A stretch of 64,000 nt of DNA from Alopecurus myosuroides (lineage: Eukaryota > Streptophyta > Magnoliopsida > Poales > Poaceae): positions 723,193,931 through 723,257,930 of the forward strand of contig CM054057.1 in assembly GCA_028641055.1 (NCBI GenBank), read 5' to 3'. Under the pieces are notes generated by a model, which was not told where the DNA came from, made no database searches, and saw only the letters and a program-made list of their open reading frames with translations. Position numbers and translations under genes: made by a program. This document shows, in pieces, positions 21,557 to 30,704 of this stretch (positions are counted from its first letter, which is position 1; each line of letters begins with the position of its first letter).

Positions 21557-22196
21557 AAAAAGCACTTTGTGCGCAAAGTCAAGGGAGAAAATTTTCACTC
21601 GAAATATCTCTAGATAAGAACCTGCGAGTATGTAGTTCCTACCACTCGATTATGCGATGCACACACATCAATATCCCGGATTGTTCGGCCGACTAGGCAC
21701 GTCCGGATGCCGTATTTCTTTCGAATACGAAGGTAAGACCCAAAAGATCTCTCTTGAGGGCCTGGAATCGCACTCAAGCTGCGTCCTCCGGTAAATTCTG
21801 TGTCAACAACACGAAGAAAAATCCTTGCGGACGCGCCGGGTACCCAATTAGGTTAAGTTCGACTCGTTAAGACCTCTACGGCCCAGTTGCAATGATCACC
21901 TCACCGGATTCAAGTCGGAGGTCTTGAATCTGTGTAGGCCAGAACTGTTTTTGCCCTAGATGCAATTAATTGGCCCTGAGCTTTCGGGAGAGCCAAGCAA
22001 CTGAGCCACATCCTTCCGCGAAAACAACTGAACATACGGGCACTTTATTTTCTCGATACTCGTGTACAAGAAATGCATCGCATACATGATACACATCCTC
22101 TTCAAACGATCAAAACTACCCGTCGAAAGGAAATCAAGATAAGTTCTGGGCGTCCACCCGACGGATTCTCAGTCGAGTAAACGCTCGGGGGCTACT
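21557..22196 (+). other. 3' non-coding region and polypurine tract of Gypsy B
   Basis: This is sequence of element B after the solo LTR. No gene is seen. GCTCGGGGGCTAC (about 22184-22196), directly before TGACGAAAGG, is the polypurine tract that primes plus-strand synthesis. Confidence 0.6.
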
Positions 22197-22688
22197 GACG
22201 AAAGGATGGATCCTAGGCCTATCGGGTGTGCCTACCCGGTCTCAGGCCCACGGCCCAGGATCTAAAGGAGGCGTCATGGATTATTCTAGAAGGCCCAATT
22301 GAAGCCCACCCGCAAGGCCTTGCGGGTCAAGTTAGGAAACTTGTAACCGACTCTAGGTTAGGATTGGAGTCCTCCCCGGGTACGGTTTGAGACCTGGCCA
22401 TCTATATAAGGCCAGGAGAGCCACCAGGGGAGGGACCAAGCAATACCGCACCACCAAGCCTTGAGATCGAGATCATACTCTCGACTTGAGCAACCCCCCA
22501 TTGTAACCGATCTACTCGTTAATACAGATCGACAGAGGCAGGAGTAAGGGTTTAACCTCTACGAAGGCCCCGAACCTGGGTAAATCGTGTCCCCTGTCTA
22601 GCCGACGATTGTCACCAGCGCCTACACGTTCTCCTAATCGAAACCCTATGGGTTCACCCGAGGGACTTGTTGAGATGCAGATTCGACA
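22197..22688 (+). repeat. 3' LTR of Gypsy B (about 0.49 kb)
   Basis: It starts TGACGAAAGGATGG right after the polypurine tract and ends at GATTCGACA. A TATA box (CTATATAAG, about 22402-22410) is present at the usual place for an LTR promoter. The partner LTR is outside the window, so the 3' border is set only by the TG...CA rule and the change in sequence character. Confidence 0.65.
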
Positions 22689-23490
22689 ACGTCGTCTGGG
22701 AGTCATTGACCCTCGTGGTGCGGTGGGTTTGCGGCGGATGGGAGGCGGTGGCGGGATCAGTGGACGTCAGGGCAGCGGCCCCGGAGGGTGGTGGTGCGTC
22801 GAGGCGTCGTCCTCGGGATCCATGGTGAGCAACGGCTTCATGAGGTGACGTGGTTGCTTCCATGGTTTGGGCGACATTGCTGGTGCTGCGGCCAGCTGTG
22901 GTGGGTGCTATGGTGGCGTTGCGAGCTGTGTGGCAACGATGACGGTGGTGAGCGGAACCGAGTCGCAGCATGTCCTTCGTCACCGACAGTCCGTGTTGTG
23001 TCCCGCTGCGAAGTTGTGAAATCGGAGCTGCGTGTCTCGGGCGGACAGGCTGGCTCTGACGCCACTTCCTCTGCAGCGGCCGTGCGGACTCCGTGGGTGG
23101 AAGGGGTGCATCTTTCTCTGTTGAAGCTCTTCGTCGAAGTCGGAGCTGCCGTTCCTCGACGCCTTGGGTCATCTGTTTGGCATAGGCCGACATGGGTTTC
23201 GGCTGCAGTGAGGACTTCGTCGGTGGTCGTCGAAAGTGAAGTCGAAATCACTTGCTCGGGGAGGAGTGACGATGACGCCACTTGTTGTCGACCTAGATGT
23301 TGCTTTTTCTCCTCAGCTGTGTGTTTCCTTGTGGGTAGCCAGGTCGGCCGGGTCTGCCCAATGTGGTGTTCCATGACCGCGTCGGTGCATTTGTAACGGT
23401 TTTCGGTCAGTTCCCATCTAATGAACTGGTCAATTCACTCCCTCTTTTTTATAAAATGAGGCAATGTTGCCCGTTTTGTTAAAAAAAAAG
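22689..23490 (+). mobile_element. 3' end of a LINE-like retroposon (5' truncated)
   Basis: The right end reads GTAACGGTTTTCGGTC, AATGAACTGGTCAATT, TATAAAATGAGGCAATGTTG and then a run of A (about 23481-23489). This is the typical ending of grass LINEs. The GC-rich part before it has long minus-strand frames of biased composition but no RT motif. It is probably 3' untranslated sequence. Gypsy B appears to be inserted in or next to it. Confidence 0.5.
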
Positions 23491-23767
23491 AGGGACTCTC
23501 CCAGCCGCACACGTATAGTCCGTGACCGTGAGTAGTAAGTACGTATGTACGCATGCATGCAGGCGCGCACTGCGGCTGGCATTCAAACAAACGCGCGCAG
23601 CAGCCGATCCATCTCTTCCCTTTTAAACACGGCGCCAGGGTAGCCGTCGATCTAACATCCGTCGCTTTGGTGCACGGCGACTCACATTAGAGAGCCTGTC
23701 CGAGGAGCACATTCAAACAACACACTCTCCAAATACGCCGCAACTCGCATTGTTGGACCCATCGACG
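23491..23767 (+). promoter_or_regulatory. Upstream region and TATA-like box of the small peptide gene
   Basis: CCCTTTTAAACACGG (TATA-like core at 23621-23628) lies about 140 bases before the ATG at 23768. The sequence between looks like a short leader. No other element is recognised. Confidence 0.35.
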
Positions 23768-23977
23768 ATGCGGTCAAGTTTTGTTGCACCGGTGGTGATC
23801 TTGATGGTGCTCGTCCTAGTCGCGGCGAGCTCCGCGCGGGTGCTGGAAGGCGACGGACGGGCCGTCTCCGGCGAGCCCGCCGTCCAGCTGCTCCGGCATT
23901 GCAATGCGTGGCGGCGGCTGGGAGGGGGAGCAGGGCCGTCGTGCGGGACACACAGCCCAATCACTGGGTGCCGTTGA
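23768..23977 (+). CDS. Small secreted peptide precursor, family not recognised
   Basis: This is a 69-residue frame. Residues 1-23 form a clear signal peptide: MRSSF, then a hydrophobic run VVILMVLVLVAA, with likely cleavage after SSA. The mature part is short, with a variable acidic/basic middle and a C-terminus containing GPSCGTHSPITGCR; cysteines are at 45, 59 and 68. This layout (signal, variable region, conserved-looking Pro/Cys tail) is that of plant signalling-peptide precursors. I chose the ATG at 23768 rather than 23750 because it directly precedes the signal sequence. A TATA-like box lies upstream and AATAAA (24158-24163) downstream. It is the best candidate host gene here; I cannot name the family. 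Confidence 0.5.
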   Translation: MRSSFVAPVVILMVLVLVAASSARVLEGDGRAVSGEPAVQLLRHCNAWRRLGGGAGPSCGTHSPITGCR

Positions 23978-24430
23978 GTTGAAGGGCAGACCTAGCTACG
24001 GCCGGCCGGGGCTGAACGGTGTACCTACGTAGTCGACCGGTGTTAGCTCATCGATCTGCCCCTAGTTACCCTTGCACTTTGAAGCTTTTTCTATCGCTTC
24101 GAGAGCCGCATGTACTTTAATATTTTGTTGATTTTTCAGTCCCTTTCTTGGTTGATTAATAAATTTGCTCGATTCTTTGTGATAAGTTTTATTTTCGTCT
24201 TTATTTGTTTCGTTCGAATGGTCTGTGATCGACCGGTGCATATGCTGACAATTAGGAATATCCTTGGCCACCTGACGAAGAAGAATCCAAGCTAATGCAC
24301 GCACGAGCTTCAGATACCGACACCCAGACCTCGACCGACCGCCTCCTTCTGGTCATCTTCTTCCCACTTCCCAGGATCCAGATGCTAGCACGGTGTGCTC
24401 CTCGATCCCACAGACGTCCCCAGCAGCCGC
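23978..24430 (+). other. 3' flank of the peptide gene
   Basis: AT-rich with AATAAA at 24158-24163, about 180 bases after the stop, a plausible polyadenylation signal. After about 24290 the sequence becomes GC-rich with no recognised gene. Confidence 0.35.
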
Positions 24431-24940
24431 GACTCTTCCGTTGATTCTCTATCACAGGCATGACGGTGCACCCCGTCCAGCCTCCCTGCACACCCGTACG
24501 TGTTCCTTCTCCCTTTCCAACGAGGGCGCCAAGCTCGATCAGGCTCTGCCGCCAAACCTCGCCACCGAGCCGGCCGTGATGCCGTCAAGCCAAGGAGCCG
24601 AGGTTAGGCTTTCGAAGAAAAAAAAAATGATGTTTCGTTATGCTTCGCGCCGATGTTGGTCGTGGCGGCCTTAGAGCATCTCTAGCAAGGTGAACCCCCT
24701 TAAAATCGTTCTAAGGAAACCTAAACATGGTTTAAGGTTTCAAAACGGCCCTGACAGAACAGAAACCTCAAACTGGAACCGTGAAAACGAATATTCCTCG
24801 TCTTTCTCACATCTTCTTCCTCGTGTGTTCGTATCCTTGACCCTGCCCGCTCGCCTACTTGTTGCCGACCCTTTTGGCCACTCTGCCAACCCCATTTGCT
24901 GCCCTTTCCACCACCAAAGCTGGCAGCCCGACCGCTACCA
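24431..24940 (+). repeat. Direct duplication, left copy
   Basis: The sequence from GACTCTTCCGTTGATTC to GGCAGCCCGACCGCTACCA recurs at 25567-26063 in the same orientation with small differences, including a GGCCGGTCGG insertion and a gap around 24740 in the right copy. Both include CAACGAGGGCGCCAAGCTCG. Neither copy has a convincing coding frame. About 0.6 kb of single-copy DNA (24941-25566) separates them, with CCTTAAAAT-type motifs but no gene. Confidence 0.7.
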
Positions 24941-25566
24941 TACTCCAGCCGCAGTGCCGCACTGCTTGCTGCCTGCGCCTTCGGCCCAACCTGTCGCCCT
25001 GCTGTTCGGGCCCCTGCCCATGACTCCTTGCTTGGGACGCTAGGCCGGCAACACACCGCGGCGGTGCCAGGCCAGCGACATGCGGATACCGAGGGTCCAA
25101 CACTTGGGATACCAATCCAGCGGCACATGTCACCGGGCCAACAACACCCTGGGGGCAGGGCGCGACGGCACAATACGGCGGGCCAGCCGTGGTGGCAGGC
25201 TGCGGGGATTGGTGTTGAAATGTCCTTCCCACCAACCGTTGACTGACTGGGATAAGAAAATTCGGAACATTTGCCCCGAAAGGCTTCTAAGAAATATGAG
25301 GTTTATTTTAAGGTTCTCTTAACAAACTCTAAGGGCAGGCCCAAGTTTGCGGGATCCGAAATTAACACAGTTTTCATGCAGAACCTTAAAATATCCGTTA
25401 TTTTACGGGTTTGACCATTTTAAGGGATCTTCCATACATGCTCTTATGCATGTGCTAACCTCTCCGAATCTGAAACTTTATGTGAAGGAAATGTGGATCA
25501 TGAGGCTCATAGGGGTCCACCTAACATTATACGGCCGCGATGCATCTAATTCTCGCTCCCACAGGC

Positions 25567-26063
25567 GACTCTTCCCGTTGATTCGCTATCACAGGCATGA
25601 CGGTGCACCCTGCCCAGCCTCCCTGGCCGGTCGGCCTGCACACCCGTATGTGTTCCTTCCCCCTTTCCAACGAGGGCGCCAAGCTCGGTCAGGCTCTGCC
25701 GCCAAACCTTGCCACCAAGCCGGCCGTGATGCCGGCAAGCCAAGGAGCCGAGGTTAGGGTTTCAAAGGAAAAAAATTATGTTTTGTTATGCGTCACGCCG
25801 ATGTTGGCCGTGGCAGCCATACATCATCTCTAGCAAAGGGAACCCATAAAATCGTTCTAAGGAAACCCTAAACATGGTTTGACAGAAAACCTCAAAATGG
25901 AACCGTGGAAACGAATATTCCTCATCTTTCTCACATCTTCTTCCTCGTGCGTTGATATCCTCGACCCTGCCCGCTCGCCTACTCGTTGCCCGCCCTTTTG
26001 GCCACTCTGCCAACTCCGCTTGCTGCCCCTTCCACCATCGAAACTGGCAGCCCGACCACTACC
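25567..26063 (+). repeat. Direct duplication, right copy
   Basis: This is the second copy of the 24431-24940 unit, offset by about 1.13 kb. It stops exactly where the CACTA-like terminus begins (26064), so the CACTA element probably inserted into it. Confidence 0.7.
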
Positions 26064-26548
26064 CACAAGTGGAGAACAAGGCATTAGCCCCAGTTTGGGG
26101 GGCTTTATGCACCGGCTACCCAACCGGGTGTGCCAAACCCGGGCTAAAGGCCCCCCTAATGACCCGGTGGGCCTTACCAACCGGGGTAAAAGGGGTGCCC
26201 ACGTGGGCTCTGCGCAACGAGCAGGCCGACACCCTTTTACCCCGGTTCGTAACACCAACCGGGGTAAAAGGTTCTCTGCCGCAACAGAGTTTTTGGTGTT
26301 TCTCTACCGCGGTAGAGTTTTGGCATGTTATTGTTTGGGCTGTTTTTTGGTTTTTTTTTTTGCTGTTTTCTTTTCGGTGTTTTTGTTTAGACTATAAATG
26401 ACATATTTGTTCCACATTGACAGTAATCATCATACAGATCATTGCATGCATTGATATCATCAGAAGATAATTACATTGATCTCATTTAGATCATTACATC
26501 TGAATAGACTTATACACTGTGACCATCTATGCACATGCATACAGATCA

Positions 26549-26919
26549 TTATTTATAATGGAATAGTCCATTTGGATCTATGACTTCCTACAGCAGAAAC
26601 CCCAACAATTCCTCTTGAAGTGTTTGTAAGCGGTCTGCCGGTAGGAGCTCCTCCCGTAGATCGTACAACGTTAAATTTGTCCTTCTTTTCAACCGGGCAT
26701 TCACGATTGTCCTTATGTTCTCCATGACATAGAATCCACATAAATTTGTTCCCTGTGGCTGCTTAGGGCACTTTACGAGAAATATAATTGAATCAAATAA
26801 TTCTCAAGCAATTAAAGAGAGATGCGTTAATGTAGCAAGTACTACTTACGATGAGTGTATCAAATTTCATATCCACCTCCGTTAAACCGGCTTGTTGCTT
26901 CCTGAACCGCTTCCAAGCC
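26549..26919 (-). pseudogene. Ulp1-type (C48) protease C-terminus of a CACTA protein
   Basis: Two minus-strand exons are visible. The first (26919-26850) contains AWKRFRKQQAG and ends at GTAAGT. The second (26770-26549) has QPQGTNLCGFYVMENIRT, holding the Gln and catalytic Cys of Ulp1/SENP proteases, then REELLPADRLQTLQEELL. A TAG stop at about 26590-26588 interrupts LLGFLL/EVIDP shortly before the natural end. Such domains form the C-terminus of the second gene in many grass CACTA elements. The catalytic His and Asp would lie upstream and are not visible. Confidence 0.65.
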
Positions 26920-27295
26920 CTGTCCGGGAAAGAAAAAAAGAATATAGGGGTCACTAACAATTGGTAAGACGGTGAATTACTAATTGACGCCATGAAGCCG
27001 CCTTTGTCGACACTCATGGGGCTCCTCCAGAAGAGCTTCTTGTAGGTGAGCATGGTGTGCACCACCTGCTGAGATTGCTCTGCTCAAGAGCTGTAGCTTG
27101 TAGTAGAATGTGATGCTCACCGCCAAGTCTAGTCGCCAATCTGGGCGTGCGAGGACTCCTCTGTAACTGGCGCGTGCTGTAGCCCCATGTCCGACCATCA
27201 CATCATCCAGAGAGTAAAACTAATGCTGGATGAGATGCCGAAAGACATGTTGAATCAGTAGCAGGTACTCTAGCATGGTGACCAAGAGACTGCCC

Positions 27296-27574
27296 TTGTA
27301 AAGCTCGCCCTTGGCAACATGTTCCAAGATCAAGTACACACAGGTCTGCAAAATCCATACGACAAAGAACTTATGATCAAAATCAGAGGACAAAATGGTA
27401 CAAAATAAATATTCTCTGTATTGGGTTAATCAGGACCTGATCATAAAAGTAACAATATAGGCGTAGAATTTTGGGGTGCCTAAGGTTACTCTGAATCTCC
27501 ACGTTGCGCCGAAGCTGAGGATCCACCTGAGATTGCTTCCACTGATTCTTGAAAAGAACTTTCAAAGCTACAAT
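27296..27574 (-). pseudogene. Captured fragment of an Aurora-type protein kinase gene
   Basis: Exon 27574-27437 reads [34 protein letters not shown] and [11 protein letters not shown], then a GT donor. After an intron with a TTTTGCAG acceptor, the next exon (from 27345) gives CVYLILEHVAKGELYK before similarity ends. This is the N-lobe of plant Aurora kinases: beta-3 Lys in ALKV, alpha-C Glu in VEIQ, hinge in LILEH. The glycine loop exon and the whole C-lobe (HRD, DFG) are missing, so no active kinase is possible. Intron retention shows DNA-level capture rather than retroposition. The reading continues to a stop at 27220. Confidence 0.7.
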
Positions 27575-27663
27575 CTAATTGCTCTGTTTCCATAGAAATA
27601 AAACAGTGTAAGGCTTTGCTGCTCACTGGACTATTAACAATTCTAAACAACATTAAAGAGCTA

Positions 27664-27731
27664 CTACCTCCGATCCAAAATAATTGTCGTTGAAACAATA
27701 CTAACTGTGTTCAAATATGTACAGAGCTCAC
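27664..27731 (+). mobile_element. Left part of a Stowaway-type MITE, split by SIRE copy 1
   Basis: After TA, CTACCTCCGATCC begins an inverted repeat whose partner (reverse complement CTCCGTCCAATCC) ends at 39790 before TA. Removing the SIRE element and one CTCAC copy rejoins a MITE of about 93 bases. Confidence 0.65.
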
Positions 27732-27904
27732 TGAAAGATCATCGTCTGTTTTGGTAATTATATGACAACATATCTATTTTGATCTAATGTTTGTTCGATA
27801 AATGAAAATGCCTAGGTTAATCAGGATCACTAACTATTTGGGGCGAGTGATCGATTTATTTGAAGAGCAAGGAGAAAGAAATCCAGGGAGATATTTTTCA
27901 CAGG

Positions 27905-28452
27905 AGCAGAGGCTCCGGTGAATCCACCGAAGGCTCCGCCCAGGATCCGGTGGGGGTCCGGTGTGGGCTCCGGCCAAACCCCTCTCTGGGGCGCACAAGC
28001 GGAGGCGCGAGCTGAACATCCGGTGGAGCTCCGGTGGGGCGGAACCTCCGCCACTTCCACCGGAGGCTCCGCTACCTCCAAAGCTGGGGCTGTGCACACA
28101 GGGGGTCCGGTGCGCCTCCGGTGGAGGCTCCGCCCAAACACTGTTATGTTGGGCAATAGCGGAGGCTCCACCCGAGCCTCCGCTGGACCTCCAGTGGCCT
28201 CGCCTGGCCCCTATGCAAATAGGCTCCGGTGCACCTCCGGTGGGGGCTCCGCGGAAACCTGTTTCTGATGCGCAGGTGCGGAGGTTCCACCGGAGCCTCC
28301 GGTGCACCTCCGGTGGGCGGAACCTCCGCTGCACCCACCGGAGCCTCCGCCCCGTGGCTCAACAAAAGCTAGTTGGTGCGATGCGCCACTGCGCACTGGA
28401 TAGAAGCCCACCGAAGCCTCCGGTGAAACCACCGGAGCCTCCGGTGCTCCTG
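27905..28452 (+). repeat. GGAGGCTCC/GGAGCCTCC hairpin array in the LTR
   Basis: Short blocks such as GCGGAGGCTCCGGTG and CACCGGAGCCTCCG recur many times in both orientations, separated by 5-60 bases. Pairs form imperfect hairpins. The array ends about 25 bases before the TATA box. The 3' LTR (38480-39012) and the LTR of copy 2 (44094-44600) carry the same type of array. Confidence 0.75.
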
Positions 28453-28476
28453 GACTGCAACGGCCATTAAATGAAA

Positions 28477-28492
28477 GGGGTATAAATACCCC
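28477..28492 (+). promoter_or_regulatory. Palindromic TATA box of the SIRE LTR
   Basis: GGGGTATAAATACCCC is a near-perfect palindrome with a consensus TATA core, just after the hairpin array. It is repeated at 39042-39057 in the 3' LTR. In SIRE copy 2 the corresponding place has GGGGTACTTCG, so the box is lost there. Confidence 0.7.
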
Positions 28493-29196
28493 TTCCCCTA
28501 CCTCTTAAATGCCAAGCTTTCCCCCCATTCTCTCCCCAAGCCATTAATGAAAGCTTCATCCGCCTAGATCTCCCACTCCGTCGACCCAATCACTCCCATA
28601 CTTGGTGGAGAGCTAGAGGAGGAATAGATCCACACTTCCACCAAAGGAATCTCAAATCCATCCACCACAACCTAGTAGATCTAGAATCCTACTTGAGGCC
28701 TAGAAACCTTAGTAGAACTTGTGCTTGGAGCTTCCACCTTGTTGCAAGAAGCTACGGATTGCTTGAGAGCCTCCATCCATCTTGTGGAGTGACCTCGAGC
28801 CCTTGTAAAGGTTTGGTCAACGCCTTCAAGTCGACCTCATAGTGGAAACGAGAATCTCCCTCACCGGAGAAGCTCAAGGAGAACAAGGTGTGCACAACCG
28901 TGCTATTGAGGAGCGCCTACGTGGCTCCCCACCTCTCCAACGTAGACGCACTTCTATTTGAGAAGGAACTACGGGAATCATATCCTTGTCTCCTTGTTTA
29001 CACTTGTTGTTTGCCTTACTACCTTACGCTTTACTTCTGTTGCGCATATTATCTTTTTCACATAGGTTGCTCACCTAGATGCACATCTAGAGAACATTAT
29101 CTTATCTTGCTTAGCCCCACTAAAAGGAAAAGAAAAGAAAAATTGGTAGTCAACCTATTCACCCCCCCCTCTAGTTGACCATAGTGCACTTTCAAT

Positions 29197-29209
29197 TGGT
29201 ATCAGAGCC
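29197..29209 (+). other. Primer binding site of SIRE copy 1
   Basis: TGGTATCAGAGCC, two bases after the 5' LTR end, complementary to the 3' end of initiator tRNA-Met. Confidence 0.85.
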
Positions 29210-29248
29210 TCGGCTCTTACTAAAGGCTTAACCGCCCAAGAGTACAAT

Positions 29249-30704
29249 GGTCGATGAAAATGCCCCCTGAAGTTCTAGTGCGGAAATCTCCAAAATGGCC
29301 GACACTATATCTAACCTACAAGATACGGTTGGAATTCTCCAAACTGAATTATCTAAGGTTAGCTCTAGTGTTGGTTCGGAGGTTTCTAGCATAAAGAAAA
29401 TGATGGAGGCACTGATGGGGAAAACCAAGGAGTCCACGGAACCACCCCGCACCACCAACGATGTTAGCTCGGATGAAGAATCCATTCCGGATATCGACGA
29501 GATGGAAGCTAACATCGCTTTAGCTAAGGAGAAAGCCAAAGCGAAAGCCGATAAAAAGGCTAAGAGTGGTGGGAGCTCCGAGGGCTCCAAGTCTCAATCG
29601 GCTAACGGTTCGGGGTCTCACTCTAAAGTTCCACCACCTCCCAATTATGATTCTATCCACCCTATTGCCACTATGCCACACATGGTTAATGTTGGAGTTC
29701 CTCCCATGCTTAACACTAACGAGTTCTCTTCTTGGAAGTTCGATATGGAGTCTCACATTTCAGGATCTTGCACCGCTTTGAGAAGCATTCTCCATGGATT
29801 CCACCCTCACGATCCGAACAACTTGACTCCAAGAGAGGATGTGGAATTTCAACTCAACAAGACCGCTCTTTTGACTATCCAAAAGTCTCTCCCAAGAGAA
29901 CATCTTGAACACATCCGCGGTATCAAGACCGCCAAGGAAGCTTGGGATAAGCTTGACTCCTTGTTCCAAGGCAATGCAAGCATCCAATCATCCAAATATG
30001 ATGTTGCTCTTGACAAGTCCGAGAACTTTGTCATGCTTGAAGATGAAAGTCCCGAGGAGCTATATAGAAGAGTGGTCACCCTTGGAAATCAACTAAGGGA
30101 CTTTGGAAAAGAGGAAATCTCCGATGAGTGGATCAAGGGGAAATTTGTCAAGGCCATAACTCCTTTTGAGAAGAATCTCTCCACTAGCATTCGAACAAGA
30201 TCCGACTACAACTCCCTCAACTCCATTGGTGTCCTTAGTGAGTTCATAGCCATATCCTTATCTCACAAGAGCGCGGATGATGCTCTTGCTCGCTCAAGAG
30301 GCCATGGGAAGTCTCCTAACCTTGCCTTGAAGTCTAAGGCAATGGCAAAGATAGAAGAAGTGGATGATGATGATGATGATGACGATGAGGACTATGAAGA
30401 CACATACAAGGGTGCTCATAAGTGTATCGCTCTTTCCATGCAAGGGTATTGGAAGAGATGGGAGGCTCACAAGGCAGGTGCTCCTAGACCTCCAAGGAAC
30501 AAGATCTTTAGGAAGAAAGGGGAGCGGACAAGGACATGTTACAATTGTGGGAGTGCAAGTCACTTTGTCGAAGAGTGTCCCTTTGAGCAAGAGAAGAGAA
30601 TGAAGGGAAGCTTGTTCGCAAGGACAAGAACAAAGCTCCACTCAACAAGAACCTCGCTAGAAGAGTACCAAGGGCTCTATATGTTCAAGAAGGCCCCACA
30701 TTAG
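29249..30704 (+). pseudogene. Gag of SIRE copy 1
   Basis: The likely start is the ATG at 29249 (MVDENAP), followed at once by TGA where copy 2 has GAC; the frame then stays open to 30704. N-terminal coiled-coil, Lys/Ser-rich linker, then the UBN2-type gag core (SSWKFDMESHISGSCTALRS, KEAWDKLDSLFQG, SPEELYRRVVTLGNQLRDFG). A Copia zinc knuckle CYNCGSASHFVEECPF (CX2CX4HX4C) is present. A frameshift after the knuckle (about 30590-30610) breaks continuity with the coiled-coil segment. A run of Asp codons (about 30361-30390) precedes it. Confidence 0.8.

Larger units (their letters stand above)
5983..22688 (+). mobile_element. Gypsy element B, Tat/Ogre-type lineage, interrupted by element A and a solo LTR
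   Basis: The internal region (gag, protease, RT, RNase H, second RNase H, integrase) runs 5983-11517. It continues through an antisense gene and 3' region to a polypurine tract at 22183 and a 3' LTR at 22197-22688. Two RNase H domains and a gene on the opposite strand between integrase and LTR are hallmarks of the Tat clade. A is inserted near its 5' end, so B's own 5' LTR lies left of the window. A 5.2 kb solo LTR interrupts it at 16395-21556. Several stops and frameshifts show it is old and inactive, though integrase is still open. Confidence 0.85.
26064..27663. mobile_element. End of a degenerate CACTA-like DNA transposon carrying gene fragments
   Basis: The edge CACAAGTGGAGAACAAGG resembles CACTA termini (CACTA...GAAAACAGG). 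It is followed by subterminal repeats in both directions: AACCGGGGTAAAAGG (26179, 26257) and CCTTTTACCCCGGTT (about 26234). Ulp1-type protease exons of a CACTA-encoded protein lie just inside on the minus strand. An Aurora kinase fragment comes next. The right end was not found; later insertions (MITE, SIRE copy 1) follow. Confidence 0.55.
27732..29194 (+). repeat. 5' LTR of SIRE copy 1
   Basis: It runs from TGAAAGATCATCGTC to GTGCACTTTCA and is followed by the primer binding site. It holds the GGAGGCTCC array in the part before the TATA box (U3), a palindromic TATA box, and an AT-rich remainder with TCTCCTTGTTTACACTTG. It is matched by 38306-39760 with scattered substitutions and small indels. 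Confidence 0.9.

Noticed and set aside
22654..23396. Long overlapping frames on both strands (about 180-200 codons)
   Set aside because: GC-biased composition gives open frames in all directions; no domain and placement in a LINE-like 3' region.
24683..25440. Complete DNA transposon bounded by AGAGCATCTCTAGC and ATACATGCTCT
   Set aside because: The ends are too dissimilar, and no target duplication could be identified.
27220..27574. Functional Aurora kinase gene
   Set aside because: Glycine-loop exon, catalytic loop and DFG regions are absent and the reading ends shortly after GELYK.
27905..28452. CRISPR array
   Set aside because: The repeats are 9-15 bases, in both orientations, with irregular spacing, in a eukaryotic LTR.
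29228..29590. Minus-strand 120-codon frame opposite SIRE gag
   Set aside because: Shadow of the gag frame on the other strand; no independent motif.
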